The position numbers and the translations under genes were made by a program. DNA of 64,000 nucleotides, taken from NCBI GenBank assembly GCA_047611265.1, contig JBLFWM010000002.1, forward strand, positions 1 through 64,000, written 5' to 3'. Positions 33,392-41,932 of this stretch are shown here, piece by piece (position 1 is the first letter of the stretch; each line of letters opens with the position of its first letter). The notes under the pieces were generated by a model. The model made no database searches, was not told the DNA's origin, and saw only the letters and a program-made list of their open reading frames with translations. The DNA is from GCA-2698665 sp047611265 (GTDB taxonomy: Bacteria > Pseudomonadota > Gammaproteobacteria > GCA-002705445 > GCA-002716945).

Positions 33392-34692
33392 TATTTCGTC
33401 CCTGGAATTAAGTTAAGTATTTCATTTATAGATATACATTTATCATTAGCTTCGTATGACCTTTTATTGATCAAAATAGATTTAGCAACATCCAGCATGG
33501 CTGGATATGCACTGCGTAGCATATGATTTGCATAACACACTATATTAACTCCTCTTTCTTGCCATTCGTCTTCATTAACACTATTGAAACTAGAGGGAAC
33601 AACCATTAACGGTATTCCATTTTTAAGCAATTTATATTTTTCGCAAAATTCAAATATTTCATCTGGGTTTTTATGCTTACTATGTATCATAATTGCATCA
33701 GCTCCAGCATCTATATATTTTTCAGATCGAATTAATGCATCTTCCATTCCAGCCTCCAGAATTAAACTTTCAATTCTTGCAATTATCATAAAGTCATCAG
33801 TTACTTGTGATTTTTTTCCCTCAGATATCTTGTGTTGGAAATTCTCAATACTATCTTGTGTTTGCTTCACATCATTTCCAAATAGAGAATTTTTTTTGAG
33901 ACCAATTTTATCTTCTATAACTACAGCTGAAACCCCTAATCTTTCTAACGACTTGACTGTAAAAGAAAAATGTTCAATTTTTCCACCTGTATCTGCATCA
34001 AATATCATAGGCTTGGTTGTAACTTCAAAAATATCATTGACAGTATTCATTCTTGAGGTCATATCAATTGCCTCTATGTCAGGCTTACCTTTTGCTGTTG
34101 AGTCAGTTAAGCTGCTTGACCACATTGCATCAAATTCAATAATACGTCCATTTTTCTCAATTCTTGTTTTTTCCGTTATCAGACCTGACAAACCATTATG
34201 AGCCTCATTGAGTCTAATTAACGGCTTTGCTTTCAGTAGCCTTTTTAAAAGAGAAAGTCTAATATTCGGTGTCGTTCCAATTTCTTTAATTTTTTTATTT
34301 AAAATTGATGATGAAATATTATTCGTATATGGAATCTCTATCAATTTACCTTCCCACTGCTTAAGAGTATTGATTACATCACTTCTTATTTCTTTCTGGG
34401 AACCTTCTCTCCAATCATCTCCATGAACCACAAAGTCTGGTTTTAATTTAACAAGGTTTTCTGTATATGAGTGTGCGTGTTGCTGAATGACATTATCTAC
34501 ACCTTTGATTTCAGATATGATCAATTTTCTATTTTCATATGGCATATATGGCAATCGCTTGTAACTTGCAATTGCTGCATCAGTTAATAACCCTACCGTC
34601 ACTATTCCTAGCTTAGCTGCCTCTTTAATTATGTTAATATGCCCTTCATGGATAAGATCGACACTCATTCCTACGTATACTTTTTTATTCAT
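33391..34692 (-). CDS. aepX: Bifunctional cytidylyltransferase-PEP mutase (Fom1-like)
   Basis: A 433-residue two-domain protein. The N-terminal part (1 to about 140) is a cytidylyltransferase of the TagD/HxGH kind, with VGMSVDLIHEGHINII (HEGH at 15-18) and the family helix region YENRKLIIS. The C-terminal part (about 145-433) is a PEP mutase: FDAMWSSSL, FDADTGG (231-237) and EDKIGLKKNSLFG (260-272), the last matching the diagnostic EDKxxxKxNS. PEP mutase forms the C-P bond. The attached transferase probably makes a CMP ester of the phosphonate, as Fom1 does for hydroxyethylphosphonate. It is preceded by a 104-base gap. Confidence 0.92.
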   Translation of the reverse strand: MNKKVYVGMSVDLIHEGHINIIKEAAKLGIVTVGLLTDAAIASYKRLPYMPYENRKLIISEIKGVDNVIQQHAHSYTENLVKLKPDFVVHGDDWREGSQKEIRSDVINTLKQWEGKLIEIPYTNNISSSILNKKIKEIGTTPNIRLSLLKRLLKAKPLIRLNEAHNGLSGLITEKTRIEKNGRIIEFDAMWSSSLTDSTAKGKPDIEAIDMTSRMNTVNDIFEVTTKPMIFDADTGGKIEHFSFTVKSLERLGVSAVVIEDKIGLKKNSLFGNDVKQTQDSIENFQHKISEGKKSQVTDDFMIIARIESLILEAGMEDALIRSEKYIDAGADAIMIHSKHKNPDEIFEFCEKYKLLKNGIPLMVVPSSFNSVNEDEWQERGVNIVCYANHMLRSAYPAMLDVAKSILINKRSYEANDKCISINEILNLIPGTK

Positions 34693-34737
34693 TATCGCTC
34701 TTCTTTGTTAATTTTTTACAGGTTTTTTATTTTTCAA

Positions 34738-34743
34738 ATTATA
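34738..34743 (-). promoter_or_regulatory. Possible -10 element of the phosphonate operon
   Basis: The 104-base gap before the PEP mutase gene contains TATAAT on the minus strand about 46 bases upstream of the start codon, with no good -35 box at standard spacing. AAGAAGAG just upstream of the ATG is an adequate ribosome site. The gap is the largest on this strand between 27.5 and 63.8 kb, so a separate promoter for the phosphonate genes is reasonable. Confidence 0.28.
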
Positions 34744-34796
34744 ATATTTTTTCAAGAAAACTTCTCTTTATTTTTTATCTAATATTCTCTTATTCA

Positions 34797-36608
34797 TTAT
34801 AATTTTATTACATCTCTTAGTTTTTGAAAGTTAGTCGCTTCACCAGAAACAGTGTCAAGAATAACATCAATTTTAGAAAAATACGCGTCAAGATCAGTGG
34901 ACATATGATTAGCTTCCCAATAGTCATGTAACTCAAAAAGTTCATCCTCGTTATAAGCATTGCATTTTGGTATTTTATTATATAGCGATCTTTTTGAGAG
35001 AGAGTTTGATGTGTCATAACAGATAGTAGGCTGGCGAGCATGAAATGATTCATATATTGCTGACGACTTCGGCCCGGATATTGTAAAATCAGAGATGCCT
35101 ATTGTTTCATATGTTGATAGATTTGTATTATTTACATAAATTATATTTACCACTGACATAACTTTACTCATTAAAGCTTTCAGTTCGTCGTCGCACAAGC
35201 TCTCTATGTCTGAATATGATTTTTTACTTTTGAATAGGTAGTAATTCTCCGGATACTTTCTTGATAATGATAAAAGTGACTGAATAAAAATCTTGTAAGA
35301 TTCAATATTCAACACGGAATACAATCCTGCTGGCGTATCTATATATGAAATTATATTCTTATAATTCTTAATGTTGATACTTTTTATTAAATCTAACTTT
35401 ATTTTTTTTGAGTTTATTATGCTATCTGAAAAAATTGGACCTATTAAGGATGTATTTTTTATATTATTTTGTAAAGTATTTAGCCATTTGGTAGATATTT
35501 TATTTGCCACCAGTTTATCATAATACATATGAGTATAATCATGACAATGACTAACTTTGGGCGAATCTATGTCTCTCAAGATATTTTCTGTTGTAGAAAA
35601 ATATACGAAAATAGTTTCTGTGTTCATTTTTTGATGAATCACTGATTCTGTAATACTTCTAGTCGTCATGAAACTAATTGCCTTCTTAATGTTATAACGC
35701 TTATAAAATATTTGCCATAAAAAATTCTCTTTGAAAAGATAATATAATTCACTTGATGACCAACTTTTTCTGAATATTAGATTTAATATACTGAATCGAA
35801 ATATAAAATATTCAAGGTATATTTTTAATAAACCCATTTTATCAATTAAAGATGGTAATTTATTAAAATCAAGAACAGCAAACCCATTGCTCTTGTACTC
35901 ACCTACCCATGGCTCATCTTTCTTTTGAAAATTTATAAAGAGCACTTCATCTTTAACTATTGATTTATTATCTATCACGAATTGATCAGAATTTAAATTC
36001 CAACCCTTTAACCCTTCGTCCATATGAATAATATATTTATACTCTACCGAATGACTATTGGGTATTTTTTTACATATAAGAGATTTTTCCAAAAAAATAA
36101 ATGATTGTGCTGAGAAATATATCTTTTTAAAAATCCCTTTAATTACACTTAATAATATTGCAATTTTTACTATCTTTATTTTCTTGGGAAGCTTACCAAG
36201 TTTATTTAATTCCTTATATATTGAATAATCAAAATCTTCTGGCCAAATATACAACGAAGAAAGTATCTGGCTTTTAATTGCTGCAGTTTCTGCATATTTA
36301 AAGGACCTTAGTATCTTCTTAGTTTCAAAAATAATTCTTTTCCCATAAACATCTCTTATCTGTTGGTTGATATAGTATTTACCTAAAGATTTAGTAACAC
36401 GTTCATCTAGCAGTTTATTTAGTAATATCTCTTCTAGAAGAGACGCATTATAGTCCACGAGTCTATAATCACAAGCATCAAGTAAATCTTCTTGGATAAT
36501 ATTCTTCTTAGGGATGGGCGCAGATAGATTTGCATTACTCGCATACTTTTGCATCCAAAAAAAAATTTTTTGGAATCTAGTTTTTCTACAGAATATTAGA
36601 CTATTCAT
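34797..36608 (-). CDS. Unknown 603-residue protein, possible GT-B glycan transferase
   Basis: No family recognised with confidence. It has no signal peptide; the N-terminal 260 residues are mixed alpha/beta, basic and Lys/Ile-rich, and the C-terminal half reads like a GT-B Rossmann domain. The segments SYIDTPAGLYSV, FTISGPKSSAIYESFHARQPTICYD and ETIGISDFTISG resemble the donor-binding region of surface-glycan transferases (the SxxxE-type motif seen in GT and CDP-glycerol transferases). It is the last glycan-cluster gene before the phosphonate genes, so it could use a cluster product. The function remains unassigned. Confidence 0.6.
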   Translation of the reverse strand: MNSLIFCRKTRFQKIFFWMQKYASNANLSAPIPKKNIIQEDLLDACDYRLVDYNASLLEEILLNKLLDERVTKSLGKYYINQQIRDVYGKRIIFETKKILRSFKYAETAAIKSQILSSLYIWPEDFDYSIYKELNKLGKLPKKIKIVKIAILLSVIKGIFKKIYFSAQSFIFLEKSLICKKIPNSHSVEYKYIIHMDEGLKGWNLNSDQFVIDNKSIVKDEVLFINFQKKDEPWVGEYKSNGFAVLDFNKLPSLIDKMGLLKIYLEYFIFRFSILNLIFRKSWSSSELYYLFKENFLWQIFYKRYNIKKAISFMTTRSITESVIHQKMNTETIFVYFSTTENILRDIDSPKVSHCHDYTHMYYDKLVANKISTKWLNTLQNNIKNTSLIGPIFSDSIINSKKIKLDLIKSINIKNYKNIISYIDTPAGLYSVLNIESYKIFIQSLLSLSRKYPENYYLFKSKKSYSDIESLCDDELKALMSKVMSVVNIIYVNNTNLSTYETIGISDFTISGPKSSAIYESFHARQPTICYDTSNSLSKRSLYNKIPKCNAYNEDELFELHDYWEANHMSTDLDAYFSKIDVILDTVSGEATNFQKLRDVIKL

Positions 36609-36640
36609 TAAATTTAAACTTTACAGCAAGATATCTGCTT

Positions 36641-37471
36641 TTACCAAGCAGTACGGCCACCATCAATGCTTATAATAGCTCCATTCATATAGCTGCTTGC
36701 ATCACTGCACATATATACTACTGTTGCCTTATATTCATCAATTTCAGCCATTCTTCCCATTGGTATAAGATTACTTATCTTAGATACAAATTCATCAGAA
36801 TGCCCATTATAAACACCGCCTGGAGCAAGAGCATTGCATCTAACTCCTTTGTTTGCCCAGTAAGTAGAAATATATCTAGTTAAACCTATTAGCCCATGTT
36901 TGATAACAGAATAAGTCACTGGCTTTACGTTTTGAGAGTCATCGCTGGTTTTCTTAGAAGCATATAATGTTTGATTAGGAGCTATAATCCCTAGATCTGA
37001 AGAAATATTTAATATAACCCCTTTTTTTTGATGCGACATTTCAATACCAAAGTGTTTCACGCATAACATTGAGCCAGTTAAACCCACAGATATCTCGGAA
37101 TTCCATTGATCAACATTAAAATTTTCAAGCCTAGATGAGTTAATTTTTTCCGCACACTCTTGCTTAGAGTCAATAGCTGCATTATTAATCAAGATACATG
37201 GGAATCTATTGAATTCTTCATATATTTTCTTCTTTAAATTGATAATTTCAATTTCGTTTGAAATATCACATTTATATGTCACAAGCTTTTCATTATACTT
37301 AGTTTTTAAAATTTTTAGATTAGAGGCCAAGGAAGCACCATCAATATCAATAGCAATAACCGAGGAACCAGCTTCAAGCAGACCTTCGCAATGCTTGATT
37401 CCTAGTAACCCAGCACCACCAGTTACGACTGCTAATTTGCCATCAAGCTTATATTGGTCTAATACATTCAT
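36641..37471 (-). CDS. Short-chain dehydrogenase/reductase of the glycan cluster
   Basis: Classical SDR of 276 residues. The cofactor motif is VTGGAGLLGIK (residues 16-26), acidic IDIDG suggests NAD preference, NNAAID follows, and the catalytic triad is Ser in ISSDLG and YSVIKHGLIG (YxxxK). A ~15-residue insertion (ASKKTSDDSQN) sits before the catalytic Tyr. PtmA-like dehydrogenases of nonulosonate/flagellin glycosylation clusters look similar, and its neighbours (aminotransferase, CMP-sugar synthetase, NeuB) make that a reasonable guess. The substrate is unproven. Confidence 0.85.
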   Translation of the reverse strand: MNVLDQYKLDGKLAVVTGGAGLLGIKHCEGLLEAGSSVIAIDIDGASLASNLKILKTKYNEKLVTYKCDISNEIEIINLKKKIYEEFNRFPCILINNAAIDSKQECAEKINSSRLENFNVDQWNSEISVGLTGSMLCVKHFGIEMSHQKKGVILNISSDLGIIAPNQTLYASKKTSDDSQNVKPVTYSVIKHGLIGLTRYISTYWANKGVRCNALAPGGVYNGHSDEFVSKISNLIPMGRMAEIDEYKATVVYMCSDASSYMNGAIISIDGGRTAW

Positions 37472-37498
37472 TTAAATAAGATAATACACAAAGTAAAG

Positions 37499-38674
37499 TT
37501 ATTTATCTCCAAAATACTTCAGTGTCTTCTGAAGAGCCTCCATCTGTATCATTCTTTCCTCTTTATTTGCCTGATTAGTTGTAAAGTTCATCAATTTTTT
37601 TTGCAATTCAACTGCTACTGGAGTTTCTCCGTATCCAATATTATTGTCTCTAAAAGCAGGTTCCTGGTGTAGTAGTTTAGATGCGGCGTAAATGCCATCG
37701 CCACCAGATTCCATATATTTTTTTCTAAAATCTTCCCATTTAACTCCATGTTGATCACCTATATATTTTGCTGAAAATGTATAAAAGGTATGGTGATAGC
37801 CTGGTTTAATTTTCTGAGGCTGTAAAAAAGAAGAGTTATCCAATAATGATAAATATCCATTCCCCATAGCTCTTCGAAGTTCTATAAAACTATTTCCTCT
37901 TTCCGTTTGTGCTAATGCAACAGCTGCTGCCATCTGATTCATCCTATAGTTAAAACCAATAATTTCAAATCTTTCCCAGTCAGGGCTTTGCAGCTTATCT
38001 CGGTCTACTCTAACTTTTCCACTCGTAGCAGTTAAAGACTTAAAACCAAGACCGCCAAGTTTTCTGATTTTTGCAGCTAATTTCTCGTCATGACAGGTCA
38101 CTATTCCTCCATCACCGCAGGTGAGTTGTTTACTATTTTCAAAGCTCCAACTACCTACGTCTCCAATTGTTCCTGCTAACCTGCCCTTATCATCTTTTCC
38201 AAGATGGCATTGCGCGCAATCTTCTAATATCTTTATATTATGCTTCTTGGCCAAATCTAAGATTGGGTCCATATCACAAACGCCACCATACATATGAGTA
38301 ACTAATATCACTTTTGTTTTTTCAGTTATTTTAGCCTCAATATCTTCAGGATTCATTAGAAATGTATCAGGGTCTGAGTCAACAAAAACTGGTGTAGCGC
38401 CAGTATAGTGTGGAGCTAATCCGCACATTAATGGAGTTAATGCAGGAGTTAAAACCTCATCTCCGGGACCACAGCCCATAGCAAGTAGTGACGCATGCAT
38501 CGTAGTTGTCCCTGAATTAAAAGTAATAGCATATGGAACGCTGTATGTTTCAGAAAAAAGTTTTTCAAGTCTTGCGCTGAATGCTCCATCTGCACCTGCC
38601 TTGAACCCACTCTCGAGAACCTCTTCTAGATATTTTCTTTCATTCCCTTTAAATCTCCAATTTGCCTCAGACAT
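37499..38674 (-). CDS. DegT/DnrJ/EryC1/StrS-family PLP aminotransferase
   Basis: Sugar aminotransferase or dehydratase-like PLP enzyme of 391 residues. It has the N-terminal NSGTTTMHASLLAMG, the PLP contact IEDCAQCHL-type segment (KILEDCAQCH), and the PLP lysine in SFENSKQLTCGDGG, which is typical. The GFNYRMNQMAAAVAL region supports the family. In nonulosonate pathways such an enzyme aminates a 4-keto hexose nucleotide. Its neighbours are an SDR and a CMP-sugar synthetase-like gene. Sequence alone does not give the sugar. Confidence 0.9.
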   Translation of the reverse strand: MSEANWRFKGNERKYLEEVLESGFKAGADGAFSARLEKLFSETYSVPYAITFNSGTTTMHASLLAMGCGPGDEVLTPALTPLMCGLAPHYTGATPVFVDSDPDTFLMNPEDIEAKITEKTKVILVTHMYGGVCDMDPILDLAKKHNIKILEDCAQCHLGKDDKGRLAGTIGDVGSWSFENSKQLTCGDGGIVTCHDEKLAAKIRKLGGLGFKSLTATSGKVRVDRDKLQSPDWERFEIIGFNYRMNQMAAAVALAQTERGNSFIELRRAMGNGYLSLLDNSSFLQPQKIKPGYHHTFYTFSAKYIGDQHGVKWEDFRKKYMESGGDGIYAASKLLHQEPAFRDNNIGYGETPVAVELQKKLMNFTTNQANKEERMIQMEALQKTLKYFGDK

Positions 38675-38734
38675 TATAAATCCCCATTTTCATAAATTTA
38701 ATTCTATTGTTATTTTTTAATATTATTGTAAACA

Positions 38735-39466
38735 TTACTTAAGCGTCTTATTAATTTGATTTTTTTTCCACTCAGCATTTTTCGAGTCATTAATATCTTT
38801 AAAATGTTTATTCTCAATTAAACAATCCGATACTTCTTTTCTTGTTCCAAAAGGACCAACTATTTCCAATACTTTTAATAATTTTTTGTAATCTTCTTCA
38901 TAATCAAGAGTCATTCTTTCGTTAATAATTGAGTCAAGAGGGTCAGTTAGATTAGCAATCTTAATATTTTCTACCTTGTTCATATAACCCCACATCATTT
39001 CTGTATCTGTATTGTCTTTGATGTTTTGACAAGCTTTCTTTACAATATTTGCTGTAAGGGAATAACCTACGGTTGCCCCGCCATTTGATGATGATGGAGA
39101 AGGAGTTACCATATCAAATCCAGTTAATAATAGTTCATGACTTCGCGTCACTTCATCGCTACAAAAAAATGGATCATCAGCGTCAACAGTATGAAATGAT
39201 TTTAAGTTATAATGTAAACAACAGTCATCCCATCTTTTTAGTTTATTTATTTCTGACCCACAAAAATAATCAATATTATGTTTTCTAGATAACGCAACTA
39301 TTTCTTTATCTTCAGCATTGTTAGTTGTACAGATTATAGGTCTCAAGTTAGCATGCTTTGCTCTAGCCATTACATGCTCCACTACAGTTAATTTGCCAAA
39401 TGGCAAAAAACATTTATTAGGTAATCGAGTTGATTTAGACCTAACTGTTATAAATACATTAATCAT
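38735..39466 (-). CDS. Acylneuraminate/KDO cytidylyltransferase-like protein
   Basis: A 243-residue nucleotidyltransferase of the CMP-sugar synthetase fold. The N terminus reads FITVRSKSTRLPNKCFLPFG, close to the RxxSxRLPxKxL motif of SpsF/NeuA-type enzymes. TTNNAEDKEI and HTVDADDPFFC (metal-binding Asp-x-Asp) follow. It probably activates a nonulosonic or other acidic sugar with CTP. NeuB is encoded two genes upstream, so the pair fits. The C-terminal 40 residues are highly charged and diverge. Confidence 0.8.
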   Translation of the reverse strand: MINVFITVRSKSTRLPNKCFLPFGKLTVVEHVMARAKHANLRPIICTTNNAEDKEIVALSRKHNIDYFCGSEINKLKRWDDCCLHYNLKSFHTVDADDPFFCSDEVTRSHELLLTGFDMVTPSPSSSNGGATVGYSLTANIVKKACQNIKDNTDTEMMWGYMNKVENIKIANLTDPLDSIINERMTLDYEEDYKKLLKVLEIVGPFGTRKEVSDCLIENKHFKDINDSKNAEWKKNQINKTLK

Positions 39467-39473
39467 ATCCTTG

Positions 39474-40043
39474 TTATTCCTGAACTTTATTATATGAATT
39501 TTTTGTCAGTGCTAATAACGAAGCATCATGGCGAACATTATCACTGCTTTTATAATAATCTTTGAGTAATCCTTCTATTTTAAACTTATTTTTTTCCAAA
39601 CTTTTAATGCACCTAATATTCTCGCGGTATGTTAAAGCAGAAATTCTATTTATATTATAATAATTAAAGAGTTCTTCTACCAATGTACTGAGCACTATAT
39701 CAAAGATACCTTGTCCCCAATAATTTGGAGAGATAGCAAAACCAATCTCGCATGAATTTCTAGAATGATCGAGCTGATGAGCACTAATACTTCCTACAAC
39801 TTTTTTATTATCAATTAATTGTATAAACCATATATGACAATTTTCTTTTTTTGTTCTTTCAACTAATTTTTTAAAATAATTTAAGGTTGCTTTTTTATCA
39901 TCTAGGCAATCATATTCAAGAAACCGATATAACTCTGACTCTTTTGAGTATTCCCACATATCATTAATATATTTTTCATTTAATGCTATTAGACTAATCC
40001 TATCATTATGAATTTCTCTGAAAGGTTTAATTCTAGCTGTCAT
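39474..40043 (-). CDS. GNAT-family N-acetyltransferase (RimJ-like)
   Basis: A 189-residue acetyltransferase of the RimJ/RimL group. It has RISLIALNEKYI near the N terminus, ISAHQLDHSRNSCEIGFAISPNYWGQGI (acetyl-CoA region, WGQG) and SALTYRENIRCIKSLEKNKFKIEG with the last family motif. It overlaps the NeuB-fusion stop by four bases. Within a nonulosonate-type cluster such enzymes N-acetylate the amino sugar made by the aminotransferase (PseH or LegH role). Protein acetylation is the alternative. Confidence 0.84.
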   Translation of the reverse strand: MTARIKPFREIHNDRISLIALNEKYINDMWEYSKESELYRFLEYDCLDDKKATLNYFKKLVERTKKENCHIWFIQLIDNKKVVGSISAHQLDHSRNSCEIGFAISPNYWGQGIFDIVLSTLVEELFNYYNINRISALTYRENIRCIKSLEKNKFKIEGLLKDYYKSSDNVRHDASLLALTKNSYNKVQE

Positions 40044-41932
40044 AATTTATTCTCTAGTTTTTTTAATGCGACCCAGAAACCTTCCCCGTCATTTTTATGA
40101 CCTTGCCATATCTCGGGAATAAATGATTGTCCGGAAAAACTATCTTTTATAATTTTTAAAATATTTTTAAAATCTACGGTACCCTCTCCTATTTGAATAC
40201 CTTCTCCATCTACACCAGATGCATCAGCAATATGATAATGTTTCACATATTTAGCTATTTTTTTTGTATAATCTAAATGATTCCAATTAAAGTAGTTACA
40301 TGCCATATGTGAGTGAGATATATCATGACAGATATATAGTTTAGAATTTTTTGAAAATTTTATTATTTCATCTGGATTCATAAATAAGTTTTGATATCTC
40401 TGGCCACCAAAATGCCATGGGAAAGGAGCCATATTTTGCGGCAATAGCATTGTATCCTTATGGTTCAACTTACGGAATGAATCTATCAGTAAATTATAAT
40501 ATTTATTTCTCAAATTAATATTGAAAAAATTATTCTTAGTAAAACCACCGCAGTTAATTATTATCATTGGATTTTTTGTTTTAGGAAAAAATTCATTTAG
40601 CCTTACAGTCATATCTATTACTTTTTGTAAATTTTTAATAGATAGATCTCTATAAGATTTATTTGTTGAGCAAAGATCAAGCAAATGGTCATTTTCAAAT
40701 AATTCTGGAGCATGGACTATATGTTCACACTGTCTGTTAGGACTTAAATATTTAGAAATATTTTCATTGAGATCATCATAGCTCATATGAAACTCTACTA
40801 ACTTAGGCTTAGTTAATTTAAGTAAATTTTTTACATCATGTATTCTTACAGGTATTGCCCATTTTAATTTAAATTTATAGTTTTCTTTTGGCACGACTTT
40901 TTTATTAAAATCTGACATGAAAATAGCCTTACCTTTTTTAATTTCATTTACTACTTTTTTACCAATTATTATAGATTTGTACTGAGGACTTAACCCATGA
41001 CCAGGACTCTTTATATCAATCATATTGGCGGTAACTTTCTGGCCTATTTTTATATTTTTAGTTGCAAATATACTTTTAGATAAATTCTCTCTATTGATTA
41101 ATTCACCTTGAGATATTTTTCTAGGTTGATTCGTACCCAGGCTAATTTCTAGATTTCTAATAGACTTAACTAAAGCCTTGAATTCTTTTATATCAAGACT
41201 AGCCGTGTGATCAGGTCCTTCCATTTCTTTATCTAAGGTTATATGCCTTTCAATAATACATGCTCCTTTTGCGACAGCACACAAAGTTGAATCTGTCCCT
41301 CTCTCGTGTCCAGAATATCCAACGGGGATATTATATTTTTGAATCAATCTGTCAATATAGTTCAAATTTATATCTTTAACGGGTGTTGGGTATGTTGAGT
41401 TTGTATGTAAAAGAGCAAAATTTATTTTCTTTAGTTTTAAATACTTTACAGTCACTTCTATTTCCTCCTCAGAACTCATCCCTGTTGATAAAATCATAGG
41501 TTTTTTTGTTTTTGAAAGATAATCAATTAGGTCAAGATTGGTAAGGTCTGCTGAGGCTAATTTATAAGCAGGAACATTAATTTTTTCAAGCTTATCAACA
41601 CTTTTTTTATCCCAAGGTGTGCACATAAAGATTATTTTTTTTTGCTTAGCATATTTTGCTAAGTTTTTATAATTAGTAAAACTTAACTCGAATTTCTTTA
41701 ATAATTTTATAGTATATTGCGTAGAAAGGTCACCGGAAGTCATATCTAACGCTTCTTTAGAATATAATTCATTCATATCTCTCATTTGAAATTTAACGCA
41801 GTTTGCTCCAATCTTAACAGACTCATCAATAAGTTTTATAGCATTTTCATAAACACCATTATGGTTCATTCCTATTTCTGCAATAATAAAAACCTGTTTA
41901 TTTGAACTAATTTTAAAATCAGAAATTATCAT
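40040..41932 (-). CDS. NeuB-type sialic acid synthase fused to a TIM-barrel isomerase-like domain
   Basis: A 630-residue fusion. Residues 1-285 are an NeuB/PseI/LegI synthase (AEIGMNHNG at 18-26, KFQMRD, TPWDKKSVD, SGHERGTD), which condenses PEP with a hexose derivative. Residues about 285-350 are the antifreeze-like SAF domain (ATKNIKIGQKVTANMI). Residues about 360-630 resemble the AP-endonuclease-2/xylose-isomerase-like barrel, with FHMSYDDLNE, HAPELFEN, ICHDISHSHMAC and HYHIADASGVDGEGIQIGEG. Natural NeuB is about 350 residues, so the extra half is unusual. Its role may be an epimerase or an aldolase acting on the same substrate. Confidence 0.88.
   Translation of the reverse strand: MIISDFKISSNKQVFIIAEIGMNHNGVYENAIKLIDESVKIGANCVKFQMRDMNELYSKEALDMTSGDLSTQYTIKLLKKFELSFTNYKNLAKYAKQKKIIFMCTPWDKKSVDKLEKINVPAYKLASADLTNLDLIDYLSKTKKPMILSTGMSSEEEIEVTVKYLKLKKINFALLHTNSTYPTPVKDINLNYIDRLIQKYNIPVGYSGHERGTDSTLCAVAKGACIIERHITLDKEMEGPDHTASLDIKEFKALVKSIRNLEISLGTNQPRKISQGELINRENLSKSIFATKNIKIGQKVTANMIDIKSPGHGLSPQYKSIIIGKKVVNEIKKGKAIFMSDFNKKVVPKENYKFKLKWAIPVRIHDVKNLLKLTKPKLVEFHMSYDDLNENISKYLSPNRQCEHIVHAPELFENDHLLDLCSTNKSYRDLSIKNLQKVIDMTVRLNEFFPKTKNPMIIINCGGFTKNNFFNINLRNKYYNLLIDSFRKLNHKDTMLLPQNMAPFPWHFGGQRYQNLFMNPDEIIKFSKNSKLYICHDISHSHMACNYFNWNHLDYTKKIAKYVKHYHIADASGVDGEGIQIGEGTVDFKNILKIIKDSFSGQSFIPEIWQGHKNDGEGFWVALKKLENKL

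Noticed and set aside
33584..34201. 205-residue + strand frame inside the PEP mutase gene
   Set aside because: Antisense shadow of a strongly supported gene; Ser/Ile-rich product without a known pattern.
36641..41932. Complete standard legionaminic or pseudaminic acid pathway
   Set aside because: Several steps fit, but no hydrolysing epimerase was seen and the NeuB has an extra barrel, so a full known pathway cannot be claimed.
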